Positions 1 to 9,125 of a DNA stretch of 64,000 nucleotides are shown here, piece by piece. Source of the DNA: an uncultured Oscillospiraceae bacterium (GTDB lineage: Bacteria; Bacillota_A; Clostridia; Oscillospirales; Oscillospiraceae); contig CAJUAW010000001.1 of assembly GCA_910584605.1 (NCBI GenBank), forward strand, positions 13,823-77,822. The letters are read 5' to 3'. Within the stretch, counting starts at the first letter, position 1, and every line of letters starts with the position of its first letter. The notes beneath the pieces are model-generated. The model did not search any database and was not told the DNA's origin. It saw only the letters and a program-made list of their open reading frames with translations. The position numbers and the translations under genes are program-made.

Positions 1-338
1 ACAGCCAAAGCGAGCGGCCAGAGATCCACGCCGTCTACTGCGAGAACGACAACGCCGCCTTTGGGGCCATCCAGGCGCTGGAGGAGCGCGGCTACCGCTG
101 CGGCGAGGGAGGGGTGCTCATTGTCTCCTTCGACGCCACCCGTCAGGGGCTGACCTACTGCCTGGAGGGGAAGATTTCCCTGGAGGTGGAGTGCGACCCT
201 CTGGCCGGTCCCCTGGTGGAGAAGGTCATTCAAACCCTGCAGGCGGGCGGCACACCGGACAAACACTACTACGCCCAGGAGCGCCTGTTCACGCCGGAGG
301 ACCTGACCCAGGAGTTCATCAGCCAGCGGCCCTATTGA
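1..338 (+). CDS. Sugar ABC transporter substrate-binding protein, C-terminal part (cut by window edge)
   Basis: The frame is open from base 3 to the TGA at 336-338, so only about the last 111 residues of a periplasmic-binding-type sugar receptor are present. Visible stretches include YCENDNAAFGAIQAL and VLIVSFDA, which form the hinge and ligand-pocket part of the type I fold. The end aligns closely with the arabinose-cluster lipoprotein at 7889-8998 (VSFDA, ECNPLA/ECDPLA, a shared RPY terminus), so the two are paralogues. It converges on araD and shares its terminator. Its N-terminus and its partners lie outside the window, so whether it is an importer lipoprotein or a sensor cannot be said. 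Confidence 0.85.
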   Translation, partial: SQSERPEIHAVYCENDNAAFGAIQALEERGYRCGEGGVLIVSFDATRQGLTYCLEGKISLEVECDPLAGPLVEKVIQTLQAGGTPDKHYYAQERLFTPEDLTQEFISQRPY

Positions 339-347
339 CCAAAACGA

Positions 348-378
348 AGCATCCCCCGGCCAAAGGCCGGGGGATGCT
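348..378. terminator. Bidirectional terminator-like hairpin
   Basis: A perfect 14-bp GC-rich stem (348-361 with 365-378) has a 3-nt AAA loop. It lies between the convergent binding-protein gene and araD and ends only 6 bp from the araD stop. The flanking T-tracts are short. Confidence 0.75.
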
Positions 379-384
379 CTGTGT

Positions 385-1083
385 TCAGCCCTGTCCGTAG
401 TAGGCGCCGGGGCCGTGCTTGCGGAAATAGTGCTTATCCTGATAACGCTGGGGGGCGGGGCCGGCGGCGGCCCGCACCTGCCGGGTGAGGATGGCCATCT
501 TGGCTACCTCCTCCAGCACCACCGCGTGGTACACCGCCTGGGCCGGGTCCTTGCCCCAGGTAAAGGGGCCGTGGCTGGCGCAGATCACGCCGGGGACGGC
601 CTTGGGCTCGATGCACCGCTCCCGGAAGGTGTCCACAATGATGACGCCGGTGTTTTTCTCATAGTCCTCCTCCAGCTCCCCCTGGGTCAGATGGCGGGCG
701 CAGGGGATGGAGCCGTAGAAGTAGTCGGCGTGGGTGGTGCCGAAGCAGGGGATGTCCTCTCCGGCCTGGGCCCAGGCCACCGCGTGGGGACTGTGGGTGT
801 GGACGATGCCTCCCACCCCGGGAAAGGCTCTGTAAAGCTCCAGATGGGTTTTGGTGTCGCTGGAGGGCTTCCATTTGCCCTCCACCCGCTCGCCGCTCTC
901 CAGGCTGACCACCACCATGTCTCCAGCGGTCATGCCGTCGTACTCCACCCCGGAGGGCTTGATGACCATCAGGCCCTGATCCCGGTCCACGCCGGACACG
1001 TTGCCCCAGGTGAAGGTAACCAGATCGTACTTGGGCAGAAGGAGGTTGGCCTCCAGGACCTCCTGCTTGAGTGCTTCTAACAT
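385..1083 (-). CDS. araD: L-ribulose-5-phosphate 4-epimerase
   Basis: Converts L-ribulose 5-phosphate to D-xylulose 5-phosphate, the last step before the pentose phosphate pathway. The 232-residue class II aldolase/epimerase fold matches the family length. The N-terminal WGNVSG and KPSGV motifs bind the phosphate, and HTHSPHAVAWAQ supplies zinc-binding histidines. A strong GAGGAGG site precedes the ATG. It is the last gene of the ara operon, 37 bp after araA. Specificity for ribulose over fuculose or rhamnulose phosphates is inferred from the neighbours araA and araB and is strong. Confidence 0.95.
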   Translation of the reverse strand: MLEALKQEVLEANLLLPKYDLVTFTWGNVSGVDRDQGLMVIKPSGVEYDGMTAGDMVVVSLESGERVEGKWKPSSDTKTHLELYRAFPGVGGIVHTHSPHAVAWAQAGEDIPCFGTTHADYFYGSIPCARHLTQGELEEDYEKNTGVIIVDTFRERCIEPKAVPGVICASHGPFTWGKDPAQAVYHAVVLEEVAKMAILTRQVRAAAGPAPQRYQDKHYFRKHGPGAYYGQG

Positions 1084-1100
1084 GATCTTCCTCCTCTCAG

Positions 1101-1117
1101 GCCCCCTCAGCGGGGGC
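1101..1117 (-). other. Intercistronic hairpin between araA and araD
   Basis: A 6-bp GCCCCC/GGGGGC stem lies directly after the araA stop. In the direction of the operon it has no T-tract, but on the plus strand it is followed by TTTTTA. It may protect the 3' end of the araA message or limit araD; this is inferred. Confidence 0.4.
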
Positions 1118-1120
1118 TTT

Positions 1121-2584
1121 TTACTTCAGCTTCCAGGCCAGATCGGACAGGAACAGGTCATGCTCCAGGGACTCTACGGTGGTATCCTTGGTGATGTGGA
1201 CAAACTCGATGTCCAGCATGTTGGCCCAGTCCTTCATCTGCTCGGCGGTGACGTCGTAGCTGAGGACGGTGTGGTGGGCGCCGCCGGCGGTGATCCAGCA
1301 CTCCACGCCGGTGGTGAGAGAGGGCTCCGCCTGCCACATCACCCGGGCCACGGGCAGATTGGGCATGGGCAGGATGGGCTTGACGCAGTGGATATCCTGG
1401 CAGATCAGGCGCAGGCGTCCCCCCATGTCGATGAGGCTGACCACGATGGCGTCCCCCTCCTTGCCCTCGAAGACCAGGCGGGCAGGGTCCTTCTCGTTCA
1501 TGCCGATGCCCAGGTGGTGGGTCTCAATGCGGGGCTTTCCGGCGGCGCAGCAGGGGCAGACCTCCAGCATATGGGCGCCCAGGGAATACTCCTTGCCGGG
1601 CTCCAGGTTATAGGTGTAGTCCTCCATGAACAGGGAGCAGCCGTTGCCCCCCTCGCCCATAGCCTTCATAATGGCGGTCATGGCAGCCACCTTCCAGTCG
1701 CCCTCGCCGCCGTAGCCGTAGCCCTGAGCCATCAGGTGCTGGCTGGCCAGACCGGGCAGCTGTTCCATGCCGTACAGGTCCTGGAAGGTGTTGGAGAAGG
1801 CTTTGCAGCCCTCGGCGTCCATCATCTTCTTGATGGCAATCTCCTCCCGGGCCTGATAGCGGATGTGGTCGATCTTGTCGGTAGCAATGTCGTAACTGGC
1901 CTTGTAGGTGTCCATGAGGGCGTCGATCTCGGCGTCGGTGACCTGATCCATCACCTTGACCAGGTCGCCCACGGCCCAGGTGTTCACCTGCCAGCCCAGC
2001 TTGGTCTGGACCTCCACCTTGTCGCCCTCGGTGACGGCCACCTCTCTCATATTATCACCAAACCGCATCACTTTCAAGCCCCTGGATACGACCACCCCCA
2101 CGGCGGCCTTCATCCAGCTGCCGATGCGCTCCCGGACGGCCTCGTCCTGCCAGTGGCCGGCGATGACCTTTCGGGACATCCGCAGCCGGGCGGCGATAAA
2201 GCCGTGCTCCCGGTCGCCGTGGGCGGCCTGGTTCAGGTTCATGAAGTCCATGTCGATCTCCTCGTTGGGGATGGCACGGTTGTACTGGGTGACAAAGTGG
2301 CAGTAGGGCTTCTGGAGATTGGCAAAGCCGTTGATCCACATCTTGGAGGGGGAGAAGGTGTGGCACCAGGTGATGATTCCGGCGCAGGAATCGTCGTAGT
2401 TGGCCTCCTTGACCACGCTGGCGATCTCCTTGTTGGTCTTGGCGGTCACCTTGTAGATCAGAGGGAAGGGCAGGGCCTTAGACAGCTCATCCGCCATCTC
2501 CTGGGCCCGGGCGGCCACCGTCTCCAGCACCTCGGGGCCGTACAGGAACTGACTGCCCACCACAAACCAGAACGAGTAATTCAT
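1121..2584 (-). CDS. araA: L-arabinose isomerase
   Basis: Isomerises L-arabinose to L-ribulose. The 487-residue product is close to the usual 490-500. It starts MNYSFWFVVGSQFLYG, the family's N-terminal signature, and contains the conserved EGDWKVAAM and FMEDYTYNL segments around the metal-binding active site. A longer frame runs upstream to 2719, but the ATG at 2584 has TAAGGAGGAA directly before it and matches the family start, so the extension is rejected. It lies 13 bp after araB and 37 bp before araD. Confidence 0.96.
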   Translation of the reverse strand: MNYSFWFVVGSQFLYGPEVLETVAARAQEMADELSKALPFPLIYKVTAKTNKEIASVVKEANYDDSCAGIITWCHTFSPSKMWINGFANLQKPYCHFVTQYNRAIPNEEIDMDFMNLNQAAHGDREHGFIAARLRMSRKVIAGHWQDEAVRERIGSWMKAAVGVVVSRGLKVMRFGDNMREVAVTEGDKVEVQTKLGWQVNTWAVGDLVKVMDQVTDAEIDALMDTYKASYDIATDKIDHIRYQAREEIAIKKMMDAEGCKAFSNTFQDLYGMEQLPGLASQHLMAQGYGYGGEGDWKVAAMTAIMKAMGEGGNGCSLFMEDYTYNLEPGKEYSLGAHMLEVCPCCAAGKPRIETHHLGIGMNEKDPARLVFEGKEGDAIVVSLIDMGGRLRLICQDIHCVKPILPMPNLPVARVMWQAEPSLTTGVECWITAGGAHHTVLSYDVTAEQMKDWANMLDIEFVHITKDTTVESLEHDLFLSDLAWKLK

Positions 2585-2597
2585 AAAAAGTTCCTCC

Positions 2598-4133
2598 TTA
2601 CAGTTTTTCCACAGCGGTTTTTTCCACCTCAAGCAGGGCCTTGTACCGCCGGATATAGGTATTGAAGCCCTCCACAGCGGCGGGGTCGGGCTGGATGGTG
2701 GAGCCGGACGCTCCGGCAAACACCTTGCCGGACAGGAATTTCTCCAGACTCTCCCCGCCTGCCCGGTTCAGCCGGTAGGAGGCCAGCAGGGCCATGCCGT
2801 AGGGTCCGCCCTCCCCGGCGGTCTCCATGCAGGTGACCGGGGCGCTGCAGGCGGCGGCCATGTAGCTCTGGCCCACCACAGGGGTCTTGAACAGCCCGCC
2901 GTGGCCGGTGAGGGAGTCGATGGCCACCCCCTCCTCCGCCAGGATATCCATGCCGATCTTCAGCGTGGCCATGGTGGAGTAGAGCTGGGAGCGGAAGAAG
3001 TTGGCCAGGGTGAATTTGGTCTCCGGGGTGCGGACCACCAGAGGACGGCCTGCGTCCATGTGGGTGACCCCCTCCCCCGCCAGATAGTTGCACACCAGCA
3101 CGCCGCCGCAGTCCAGGTCGCCCTCCAGGCTTTTTTCATAGAGCCTGGTATACAGCGTCCCTGCATCGGGCTCCGCTCCAAAGAGCTGGGCGGCCTCGTT
3201 CAGGACATTCACCCAGGCGTTGGTGTCGTTGGTGCAGTTGTTGCAGTGGACCATGGCCACCGGGGCCCCGGTGGGGGTGGTCACCAGGTCAATTTCCTCG
3301 TAGACCTTCTCCAGAGGGTGCTCCAGCACCACCATGGAGAAGATGGAGGTCCCGGCGGACACGTTGCCCGTCCGGGGGGCCACGGCGTTGGTGGCGGTCA
3401 TGCCGGTGCCTGCGTCCCCCTCGGCGGGGGCGAAGGGGATTCCGGCGGGGAGCAGGCCGGCCAGCAGGGCGGAGCCGGCCTCGGTGAGCGTTCCCGCATC
3501 CTCTCCGGCCGTCAGCACCTTGGGCAACAGCTCCTCCAGCTTCCAGGGCTGGGCCTGGACGGCGGGGAGGGCGTTGAACTTGGCCATCATGGCCGCGTCG
3601 TAGTCCAGCGCCCCGCTGTCGATGGGGAACATCCCGCTGGCTTCCCCGATGCCCACCGCGTTCACGCCGGTGAGTCTATAGTGGATGTACCCCGCTAGGG
3701 TAGTGATGTGGGCCACCTGGGGGACGTGCTCCTCCTGATTCAGGATGGCCTGATACAGGTGGGCGATGGACCACCGCTGGGGGATGTTGAAGCCGAAGAG
3801 CCGGGTCAGCTCCGCCGCAGCGGGGCCGGTGATGGTGTTCTGCCAGGTGCGGAAGGGAACCAGCAGATTCCAGTCCTTGTCGAAGGCCAGGTAGCCGTGC
3901 ATCATGGCGGACACCCCGGCGGCGGCAATGGCTTCCCGGTGTTCCACCTTGGACAGGGCGGACTTCAGGCCGGTCCACACCTCGTCCATGGAGTAGGTCC
4001 ATACCCCGTTTTCGTAGGTGGAGGCCCAGGTGTAGTCCCCGGAGGAGACAGGCCGGAAGGAGCCGTCGATGGTGACGGCCTTGATGCGGGTGGAGCCCAG
4101 CTCCAGCCCTAAGCAGGTGCGATGTTCAGACAT
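2598..4133 (-). CDS. araB: FGGY-family carbohydrate kinase, probable L-ribulokinase
   Basis: A 511-residue FGGY kinase with the N-terminal ATP/sugar motif LGLELGSTRIKAV, a central GTSIFSMVV segment and the C-terminal GHGGLFKTPVVGQ nucleotide-binding loop. Sitting between the arabinose importer genes and araA, it most likely phosphorylates L-ribulose at C5. It is shorter than classic enteric AraB (about 566 residues) and may belong to the alternative Firmicute/actinobacterial ribulokinase group that is often labelled xylulokinase. The call therefore rests on context as much as on motifs. Confidence 0.85.
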   Translation of the reverse strand: MSEHRTCLGLELGSTRIKAVTIDGSFRPVSSGDYTWASTYENGVWTYSMDEVWTGLKSALSKVEHREAIAAAGVSAMMHGYLAFDKDWNLLVPFRTWQNTITGPAAAELTRLFGFNIPQRWSIAHLYQAILNQEEHVPQVAHITTLAGYIHYRLTGVNAVGIGEASGMFPIDSGALDYDAAMMAKFNALPAVQAQPWKLEELLPKVLTAGEDAGTLTEAGSALLAGLLPAGIPFAPAEGDAGTGMTATNAVAPRTGNVSAGTSIFSMVVLEHPLEKVYEEIDLVTTPTGAPVAMVHCNNCTNDTNAWVNVLNEAAQLFGAEPDAGTLYTRLYEKSLEGDLDCGGVLVCNYLAGEGVTHMDAGRPLVVRTPETKFTLANFFRSQLYSTMATLKIGMDILAEEGVAIDSLTGHGGLFKTPVVGQSYMAAACSAPVTCMETAGEGGPYGMALLASYRLNRAGGESLEKFLSGKVFAGASGSTIQPDPAAVEGFNTYIRRYKALLEVEKTAVEKL

Positions 4134-4146
4134 ATCCCGTTCTCCC

Positions 4147-5190
4147 TTACTTTTTCTTTTCCTTCAGGAAGGCAAACACACTCTGGAGCACGATGAAGAA
4201 GCACAGCAGAGCGGCGGTGAGGATGTTGGGCCAGGAGGAGGCCAGCTTGCCGTTGAACTGGACGATGGAGGAGATGGTGCCGTTGATGAGCACGCCGAAG
4301 AAGGAGCCGATCACGTTGCCCACGCCGCCGGTCAGCAGGGTGCCGCCGATGACGGAGGAGGCGATGGCAGACATCTCCAGTCCGGTGGCCTGGGAAACGC
4401 TGGCCGCCTGGGTGTTCAGGCAGTAGCAGATGCCCCCGATGGAGCACAGGAAGGAGGACAGGATGTAGGCTTTCATCTTGGTCTGCTTCACATTCAGGCC
4501 CATCATGGCCGCCGACTGCTCGCTGCCGCCCACGGCATAGAGGGAGCGGCCGAACTTGGTATACCGCAGCACCAGGAAGATGACTACCAGCACCACCAGC
4601 GCGATGAGCACGCCCACCCGCAGATAGGGCATGATGAGCACGCCCTTCCGGTTGGGCACCCCGCCGAAGGGGAGGTTGAGCCGCCAGTTGGCCCAGCTGT
4701 AGAAGGTGGCGTTGGTCTCCTGGGTGATGGACAGCTGGTTGGTGGAGATCACCGCCGTCATGCCCCGGGCGAAGAACATGCCCGCCATGGACACGATGAA
4801 GGGCTGGATCTCCAGATAGCCCACGCAGAAGCCCTGGACCATGCCGAAAACAAGGCCCACCACCAGCACGATCAGGCACATCACGGGGGCGCTCATATGC
4901 CACTCTCCCATGCCGTAGGCCAGCAGCATGCAGTCCAGCGCCACCAGCGAGCCCACCGAGATGTCGATGCCGCCGGTGAGCATCACACAGGTCATGCCGC
5001 AGGCTACGCAGATCAGGCCCGCGTTGCTGATCAGGATGTTCAGGAAGGTCTGCAGGTTCGTAAAGCCCTTACTTCCATAAATGACGCAGCCCCCTGCGTA
5101 GAGAACGAAGAACAGCACAATGGTAATGAGCAGCAGCAGCGTGTTGCCGTTCATCTGTTTGCGCTCTTTCACAGCGTTTGCCGGTTTCAT
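4147..5190 (-). CDS. Sugar ABC transporter permease (YjfF-like)
   Basis: A hydrophobic 347-residue membrane protein of the ribose/xylose/galactofuranose permease family, with about eight to ten membrane segments and the family's conserved GGIDISVGS loop near residue 75. It pairs with the next permease to form the channel for a pentose, by context L-arabinose. Its ATG overlaps the stop of the upstream permease by 4 bp, indicating translational coupling. It resembles E. coli YjfF of the YtfQRT-YjfF importer. Confidence 0.9.
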   Translation of the reverse strand: MKPANAVKERKQMNGNTLLLLITIVLFFVLYAGGCVIYGSKGFTNLQTFLNILISNAGLICVACGMTCVMLTGGIDISVGSLVALDCMLLAYGMGEWHMSAPVMCLIVLVVGLVFGMVQGFCVGYLEIQPFIVSMAGMFFARGMTAVISTNQLSITQETNATFYSWANWRLNLPFGGVPNRKGVLIMPYLRVGVLIALVVLVVIFLVLRYTKFGRSLYAVGGSEQSAAMMGLNVKQTKMKAYILSSFLCSIGGICYCLNTQAASVSQATGLEMSAIASSVIGGTLLTGGVGNVIGSFFGVLINGTISSIVQFNGKLASSWPNILTAALLCFFIVLQSVFAFLKEKKK

Positions 5191-6275
5191 GCGCGGGCCG
5201 CCTCCTTTCCGGTGGACTTGCTGGTCAGGTGCTTATGCACCCAAGCCTTGACAGGCGGAGCCTGGATCGCCACAATGGCAATGACGACAATGGCCTTGAA
5301 CACCGGCGTTACCGCGCTGGACACGCCGAGGTTATACATCGTGGTGGTAATGGCCTGGATGGTGTAAGCGCCGATGATCGAGCCGGCCAGATTGAACTTT
5401 CCGCCGCCCAGGCTGTTGCCCCCCAGGGCCACCGCCAGGATGGCGTCCAGCTCAAAGTTATTGCCGATGTTGTTGGAGTCGGCACTGGTGATGCGGGAGG
5501 ACGCCACGATGCCCGCGATGGCTGCGCACAGACCGCACAGCATGTAGCACATAAAGATGATCCGCTTAGAGTTCAGGCCGGCAATGCGGCTGGCCCTTTT
5601 ATTGATGCCCACAGACTGAATATACATCCCCATGGCTGTATGCTTCAGCACCAGCGACACCACCGCAACACAGACAGCGGCAATGATGATGGGAGTGGGC
5701 ATAAAGCCCACATAACCGCCGAAGACAGCGAACTCATCCACACGGACGTAGACGATCAGGTTATTGCACAGAAGCAGGCCGATGGCCCGGGCCGCCGACC
5801 AGAGGATCAGGGTGGCCACCATGGGCTGGATGTTGAGATAGGCCACCAACGTGCCGTTGAAGGCCCCGCACAGACAGCCCATAAGCAGCGCGCCGATCAG
5901 CCCCACAATCAGGGGCCGCGCGAACTCCTCCACGCTGTTGACTGCGGACACCCCAAATCCGGCCACAAGCATGCAGCAGAAGGAGGCGCACAGGGACATG
6001 ACAGAGCCCACCGAAATATCGGTCCCGGCGGAGGCGGACACCACCAGGGTCATGCCGATGGCCAGAATGGCCACCTCACTGCCCCGGTTGAGAATGGTGA
6101 TCAGGCGGCCGGAAAGCAGCTGCTCGCCGGAGGAGCTGCTCTGCATCGTAATGCGGAAAAAGTCGTAGAAGGCGTTGCCCTGTGCAATGTCATACACCAC
6201 ATTGACAGCCAGCACCAGCACTACGCACATCAGGGGCAGGAAGAGGGGGTTCTGGGTCAGCTTTTTCTTAGTCAT
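5187..6275 (-). CDS. Sugar ABC transporter permease (YtfT-like)
   Basis: The second permease of the arabinose importer, 362 residues, with several transmembrane segments and the family loop SAGTDISVGSV. I start at the ATG at 6275 (MTKKKLTQN), preceded by GCGGGAGGTG at good spacing. The frame also allows a TTG at 6293, which lacks a comparable site. The gene overlaps the end of the ATPase gene by 8 bp and the following permease by 4 bp. Confidence 0.9.
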   Translation of the reverse strand: MTKKKLTQNPLFLPLMCVVLVLAVNVVYDIAQGNAFYDFFRITMQSSSSGEQLLSGRLITILNRGSEVAILAIGMTLVVSASAGTDISVGSVMSLCASFCCMLVAGFGVSAVNSVEEFARPLIVGLIGALLMGCLCGAFNGTLVAYLNIQPMVATLILWSAARAIGLLLCNNLIVYVRVDEFAVFGGYVGFMPTPIIIAAVCVAVVSLVLKHTAMGMYIQSVGINKRASRIAGLNSKRIIFMCYMLCGLCAAIAGIVASSRITSADSNNIGNNFELDAILAVALGGNSLGGGKFNLAGSIIGAYTIQAITTTMYNLGVSSAVTPVFKAIVVIAIVAIQAPPVKAWVHKHLTSKSTGKEAARA

Positions 6276-7788
6276 GGTCAGCACCTCCCGCAATGGCGGC
6301 CATGACCCGCTCCTGGGTCAGCTCGCCGTCCAGCTCCCCCACCTTGGCGCCGTCCCTCAGGACTGCCATGCGGTTGCAGGTGCGGAGCATCTCCTCAATT
6401 TCCGAGGAAATGAACATGATGCTCTTCCCCTGCTGGGACAGCTGGATGATCAGCTTTTGGATCTCTGTTTTGGTCCCGATATCAATGCCGCGGGTGGGCT
6501 CGTCAAGGATGAGGAAGTCCGGGTCGGTGGCCAGCCAGCGGGCCAGGATGGCCTTCTGCTGGTTGCCGCCGGACAGCTGCTTGATAGGGGTCTCCCGGGT
6601 GGCGGTCTTGATCTGGAGGAGCTTGATGTACTCGTCGGCAATCTCCTCCTGCTTGGCCCGGGAGAGCTGGCGGAACATGCCCCGCTTGGCCTGCATGGCC
6701 AGGATGATGTTCTCCCGGACGGACAGCTCCCCGATGATGCCCTCCGCCTTCCGGTCGTCGGGCAGCAGGCCCATGCCCAGGTTCATGGCGTCCAAGGGCT
6801 GGCCGATCTTGGCCTCCTTGCCGGCCACCTTCAGGGTGCCGGTCTGGGCCTTGTCCGCGCCGTAGATGGACCGGGCCAGCTCGCTACGGCCGGAGCCCAG
6901 CAGGCCGGTCAGGCCGATGACCTCCCCCTTGTGGATGTCCAGGTCGAAGGGCTTGATGGTGCCCTTGTGGCTCAGGCCCCGGGCCTCGATCTGCATGGGG
7001 GCGTCCTTTTGGGCCTCGAAGCCCTCCGGCTTGATGGAGGCCAGGTCGTCAAAGTCCTTGCCCATCATGGCGGCCACCAGCTTTACCCGGGGCAGGTCAG
7101 CGATGGGATACTCCCCCACCAGGGTGCCGTTGCGCAGCACGGTGATCCGGTCGCACAGCGCGTACACCTGCTCCAGAAAGTGGGTGACGAAGACAATGCC
7201 CACACCTTCGCTCTTCAGCTGGCGCATCACCTTAAACAGCTTTTCCACCTCGCCGTCGTCCAGGGAGGAGGTGGGTTCGTCCAGGATGAGCACCTTGCAG
7301 TCCATGTCGGAGGCCCGGGCAATGGCAATCATCTGCTGGATGGCCAGGGAGTAATTTTCCAGATTCTGGGTTACATCCACCTTGATGTCCAGCCGCTTGA
7401 CCAGCTCGTCCGCCTGGCGGATCATGGTTCTGCGGTCGATGGTGTGGAAGGGAGTCATAGGCTCCCGGCCGATGTACAGGTTCTCCGCCACGCTCAGGTT
7501 GGGGCACAGGTTGACCTCCTGATACACGGTGGAGATGCCCACGTTCTGGGCGTCCTGGGTGGAGTGGTTCTTCACGGCGCCCTCAATGCCGTCCACGCGG
7601 ATCTCACCGGCCTCAAAATCGTTGATGCCGGTGAGGCACTTGATCAGGGTGGACTTGCCCGCGCCGTTCTCCCCCATCAGGGCGTGGATCTCCCCCTTGC
7701 GCAGCGTAAAGTCCACGTTGTCCAGCGCCTTGACGCCAGGGAAGGTCATGGAGATGCCCCGCATTGTCAAAACTACGTTGTTTTCCAT
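6268..7788 (-). CDS. Sugar ABC transporter ATP-binding protein with two nucleotide-binding domains
   Basis: A 506-residue fused double ATPase of the RbsA/AraG/YtfR type. Domain 1 has Walker A GENGAGKST (Lys45), a degenerate signature (NYSLAIQQM) and Walker B LILDEP. Domain 2 has a degenerate P-loop (GLLGSGRSE, no lysine), the intact signature LSGGNQQK and LILDEPTRGID. A degenerate second P-loop is normal in this family. It energises the permeases encoded immediately downstream. The 100-bp gap to the upstream binding-protein gene contains an attenuating hairpin. Confidence 0.93.
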   Translation of the reverse strand: MENNVVLTMRGISMTFPGVKALDNVDFTLRKGEIHALMGENGAGKSTLIKCLTGINDFEAGEIRVDGIEGAVKNHSTQDAQNVGISTVYQEVNLCPNLSVAENLYIGREPMTPFHTIDRRTMIRQADELVKRLDIKVDVTQNLENYSLAIQQMIAIARASDMDCKVLILDEPTSSLDDGEVEKLFKVMRQLKSEGVGIVFVTHFLEQVYALCDRITVLRNGTLVGEYPIADLPRVKLVAAMMGKDFDDLASIKPEGFEAQKDAPMQIEARGLSHKGTIKPFDLDIHKGEVIGLTGLLGSGRSELARSIYGADKAQTGTLKVAGKEAKIGQPLDAMNLGMGLLPDDRKAEGIIGELSVRENIILAMQAKRGMFRQLSRAKQEEIADEYIKLLQIKTATRETPIKQLSGGNQQKAILARWLATDPDFLILDEPTRGIDIGTKTEIQKLIIQLSQQGKSIMFISSEIEEMLRTCNRMAVLRDGAKVGELDGELTQERVMAAIAGGADHD

Positions 7789-7828
7789 CCAATGTTCACC
7801 TCACCTTTCCAATTTTTACAACAAAACA

Positions 7829-7862
7829 GGGGAGGCCCCCCGAATTTCCGGGGGCCCTCCCC
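7829..7862 (-). terminator. Intra-operon attenuating hairpin after the binding-protein gene
   Basis: A 14-bp GC-rich stem with one mismatch (7829-7842 with 7849-7862) is followed on the minus strand by TGTTTTGTTG. It lies between the abundant binding protein and the ATPase, where partial termination commonly lowers downstream expression. Confidence 0.6.
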
Positions 7863-7888
7863 TCGATGACCAGGTTAGGCTTGCTTTT

Positions 7889-8998
7889 TTAGTAGGGACG
7901 GTTGTCCACGACCTCCTGGGTGGCGTGAATGACCTCCTGGGTCTCACCGTTCACGGTGATGGAGGTGACATTGTCCTCCGCAGCGAACCAGTGCTCAGCC
8001 ACATAGATCTCCTTCTCAGGAGTCTGGCCGGCCTCCAGCTGCTGGATGATCTCAGAGACCGTGGGAGCAGCCAGGGGGTTGCACTCGAAGTTGGCGTTGA
8101 GCTTGCCGTCGCAGACCATCTGGACATAGGGCTTGTTGGCGTCGAAGGACACGATGATGACATCGCCGCCCACACCGTAGGTGACACCAGCATTGTCCAT
8201 GGCAGTCATGGCGCCGGCAGCCTCGTTGTCGTTCTGGCAGATGACCACGTTGAACTGGCCCTTATAGCTCTGGCAGTAGGACTCCATAACCTCCTGGCCG
8301 CCGGCCTCGGTGAAGTCGCCGGACTGAGAAGCCAGAATGTTCCAGCCCTCGCGGTCCGCGATCTCCTTGAAGCCGTCGGTACGGCCGATGGTAGCGGAGG
8401 CGCCCACGGAACCCTCGATGACCAGGGCGTTGATCTCAGAAATGCCCTTGTCGGCAGCATAGGCCTTCAGCCACTCGCCGCAGGCCAAGCCCTCGACCTT
8501 AAAGTCAGAGCCGACCCAGGCCACATACTTGTCGGAGTCGTCCACAGTACGGTCAATGACGATAACAGGGATACCGGCCTCGTCGCACTCAGTCAGGACA
8601 GTGTCCCAGCCGGTGGCCACGATGGGGTCAATGATGATGTAGTCCACACCCTGCTGGATGAAGTTGCGGACCGCCTCCAGCTGCGCGGCGGGATCGTTGT
8701 CGCAGTCCACGAACATCAGGTCGTAGCCGTTGGCGGCGGAGAACACATCCTGAGCGGACTTGGTGGAGGCGGTGCGCCAGTCGGACTCGTGGCCCACCTG
8801 GGCAAAGCCCACCAAGATGGTGCCGTCACCGGTGGCGGAGGGGGTGCTGCTGGCAGGAGTACTGCTGGCAGGAGTACTGCCGGCGGGGGTGCTGCCGGCG
8901 GGGGTGCTGCCGGCAGGAGTGCTGCTGTTGCCGCCGCCGCAGGCAGCCAGAGACAGGGCCATTGCCGCAGCCAGCGCCAAACCAAGAATCTTTTTCAT
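7889..8998 (-). CDS. Sugar ABC transporter substrate-binding lipoprotein (probable L-arabinose)
   Basis: A 369-residue exported lipoprotein. The signal peptide ends in the lipobox LSLAAC with the lipidated Cys at position 20. A low-complexity linker of repeated STPAG/STPAS units (about residues 24-53) precedes the type I periplasmic-binding fold. The longer frame to 9097 is rejected because the ATG at 8998 has a GAGGAAG ribosome site and gives the signal peptide. It is the first gene of the ara operon, so it should be made in excess over the membrane parts. Arabinose specificity is inferred from araBAD downstream and the divergent AraR-type regulator. Confidence 0.92.
   Translation of the reverse strand: MKKILGLALAAAMALSLAACGGGNSSTPAGSTPAGSTPAGSTPASSTPASSTPSATGDGTILVGFAQVGHESDWRTASTKSAQDVFSAANGYDLMFVDCDNDPAAQLEAVRNFIQQGVDYIIIDPIVATGWDTVLTECDEAGIPVIVIDRTVDDSDKYVAWVGSDFKVEGLACGEWLKAYAADKGISEINALVIEGSVGASATIGRTDGFKEIADREGWNILASQSGDFTEAGGQEVMESYCQSYKGQFNVVICQNDNEAAGAMTAMDNAGVTYGVGGDVIIVSFDANKPYVQMVCDGKLNANFECNPLAAPTVSEIIQQLEAGQTPEKEIYVAEHWFAAEDNVTSITVNGETQEVIHATQEVVDNRPY
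8841..8930 (-). repeat. 15-bp tandem repeat encoding the STPAG linker
   Basis: Five near-identical 15-bp units plus one degenerate unit encode the Ser-Thr-Pro-Ala-Gly/Ser linker between the lipidated cysteine and the sugar-binding domain. The in-frame units could vary in number between strains without breaking the gene. Confidence 0.8.
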
Positions 8999-9125
8999 TT
9001 TACTTCCTCGCTTTCTATTCGTTGCTGTTTCCCGATCAAGGTCTGCCGGAACCACTGGCCGGTCCTCTCTCGGGGCTACATTCGCATTTAACTCCATTTA
9101 TTGGAGAAAGTCAATACGTTTTTTG

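Noticed and set aside
1001..2665. 554-codon plus-strand open frame over araA
   Set aside because: Antisense shadow of a well-supported gene in GC-rich DNA; the translation is Gly/His/Leu-rich low-complexity with no family features. Many similar long antisense frames occur across the window.
8841..8930. Short tandem repeat considered as a CRISPR array
   Set aside because: 15-bp contiguous units without spacers, in frame inside a lipoprotein linker.
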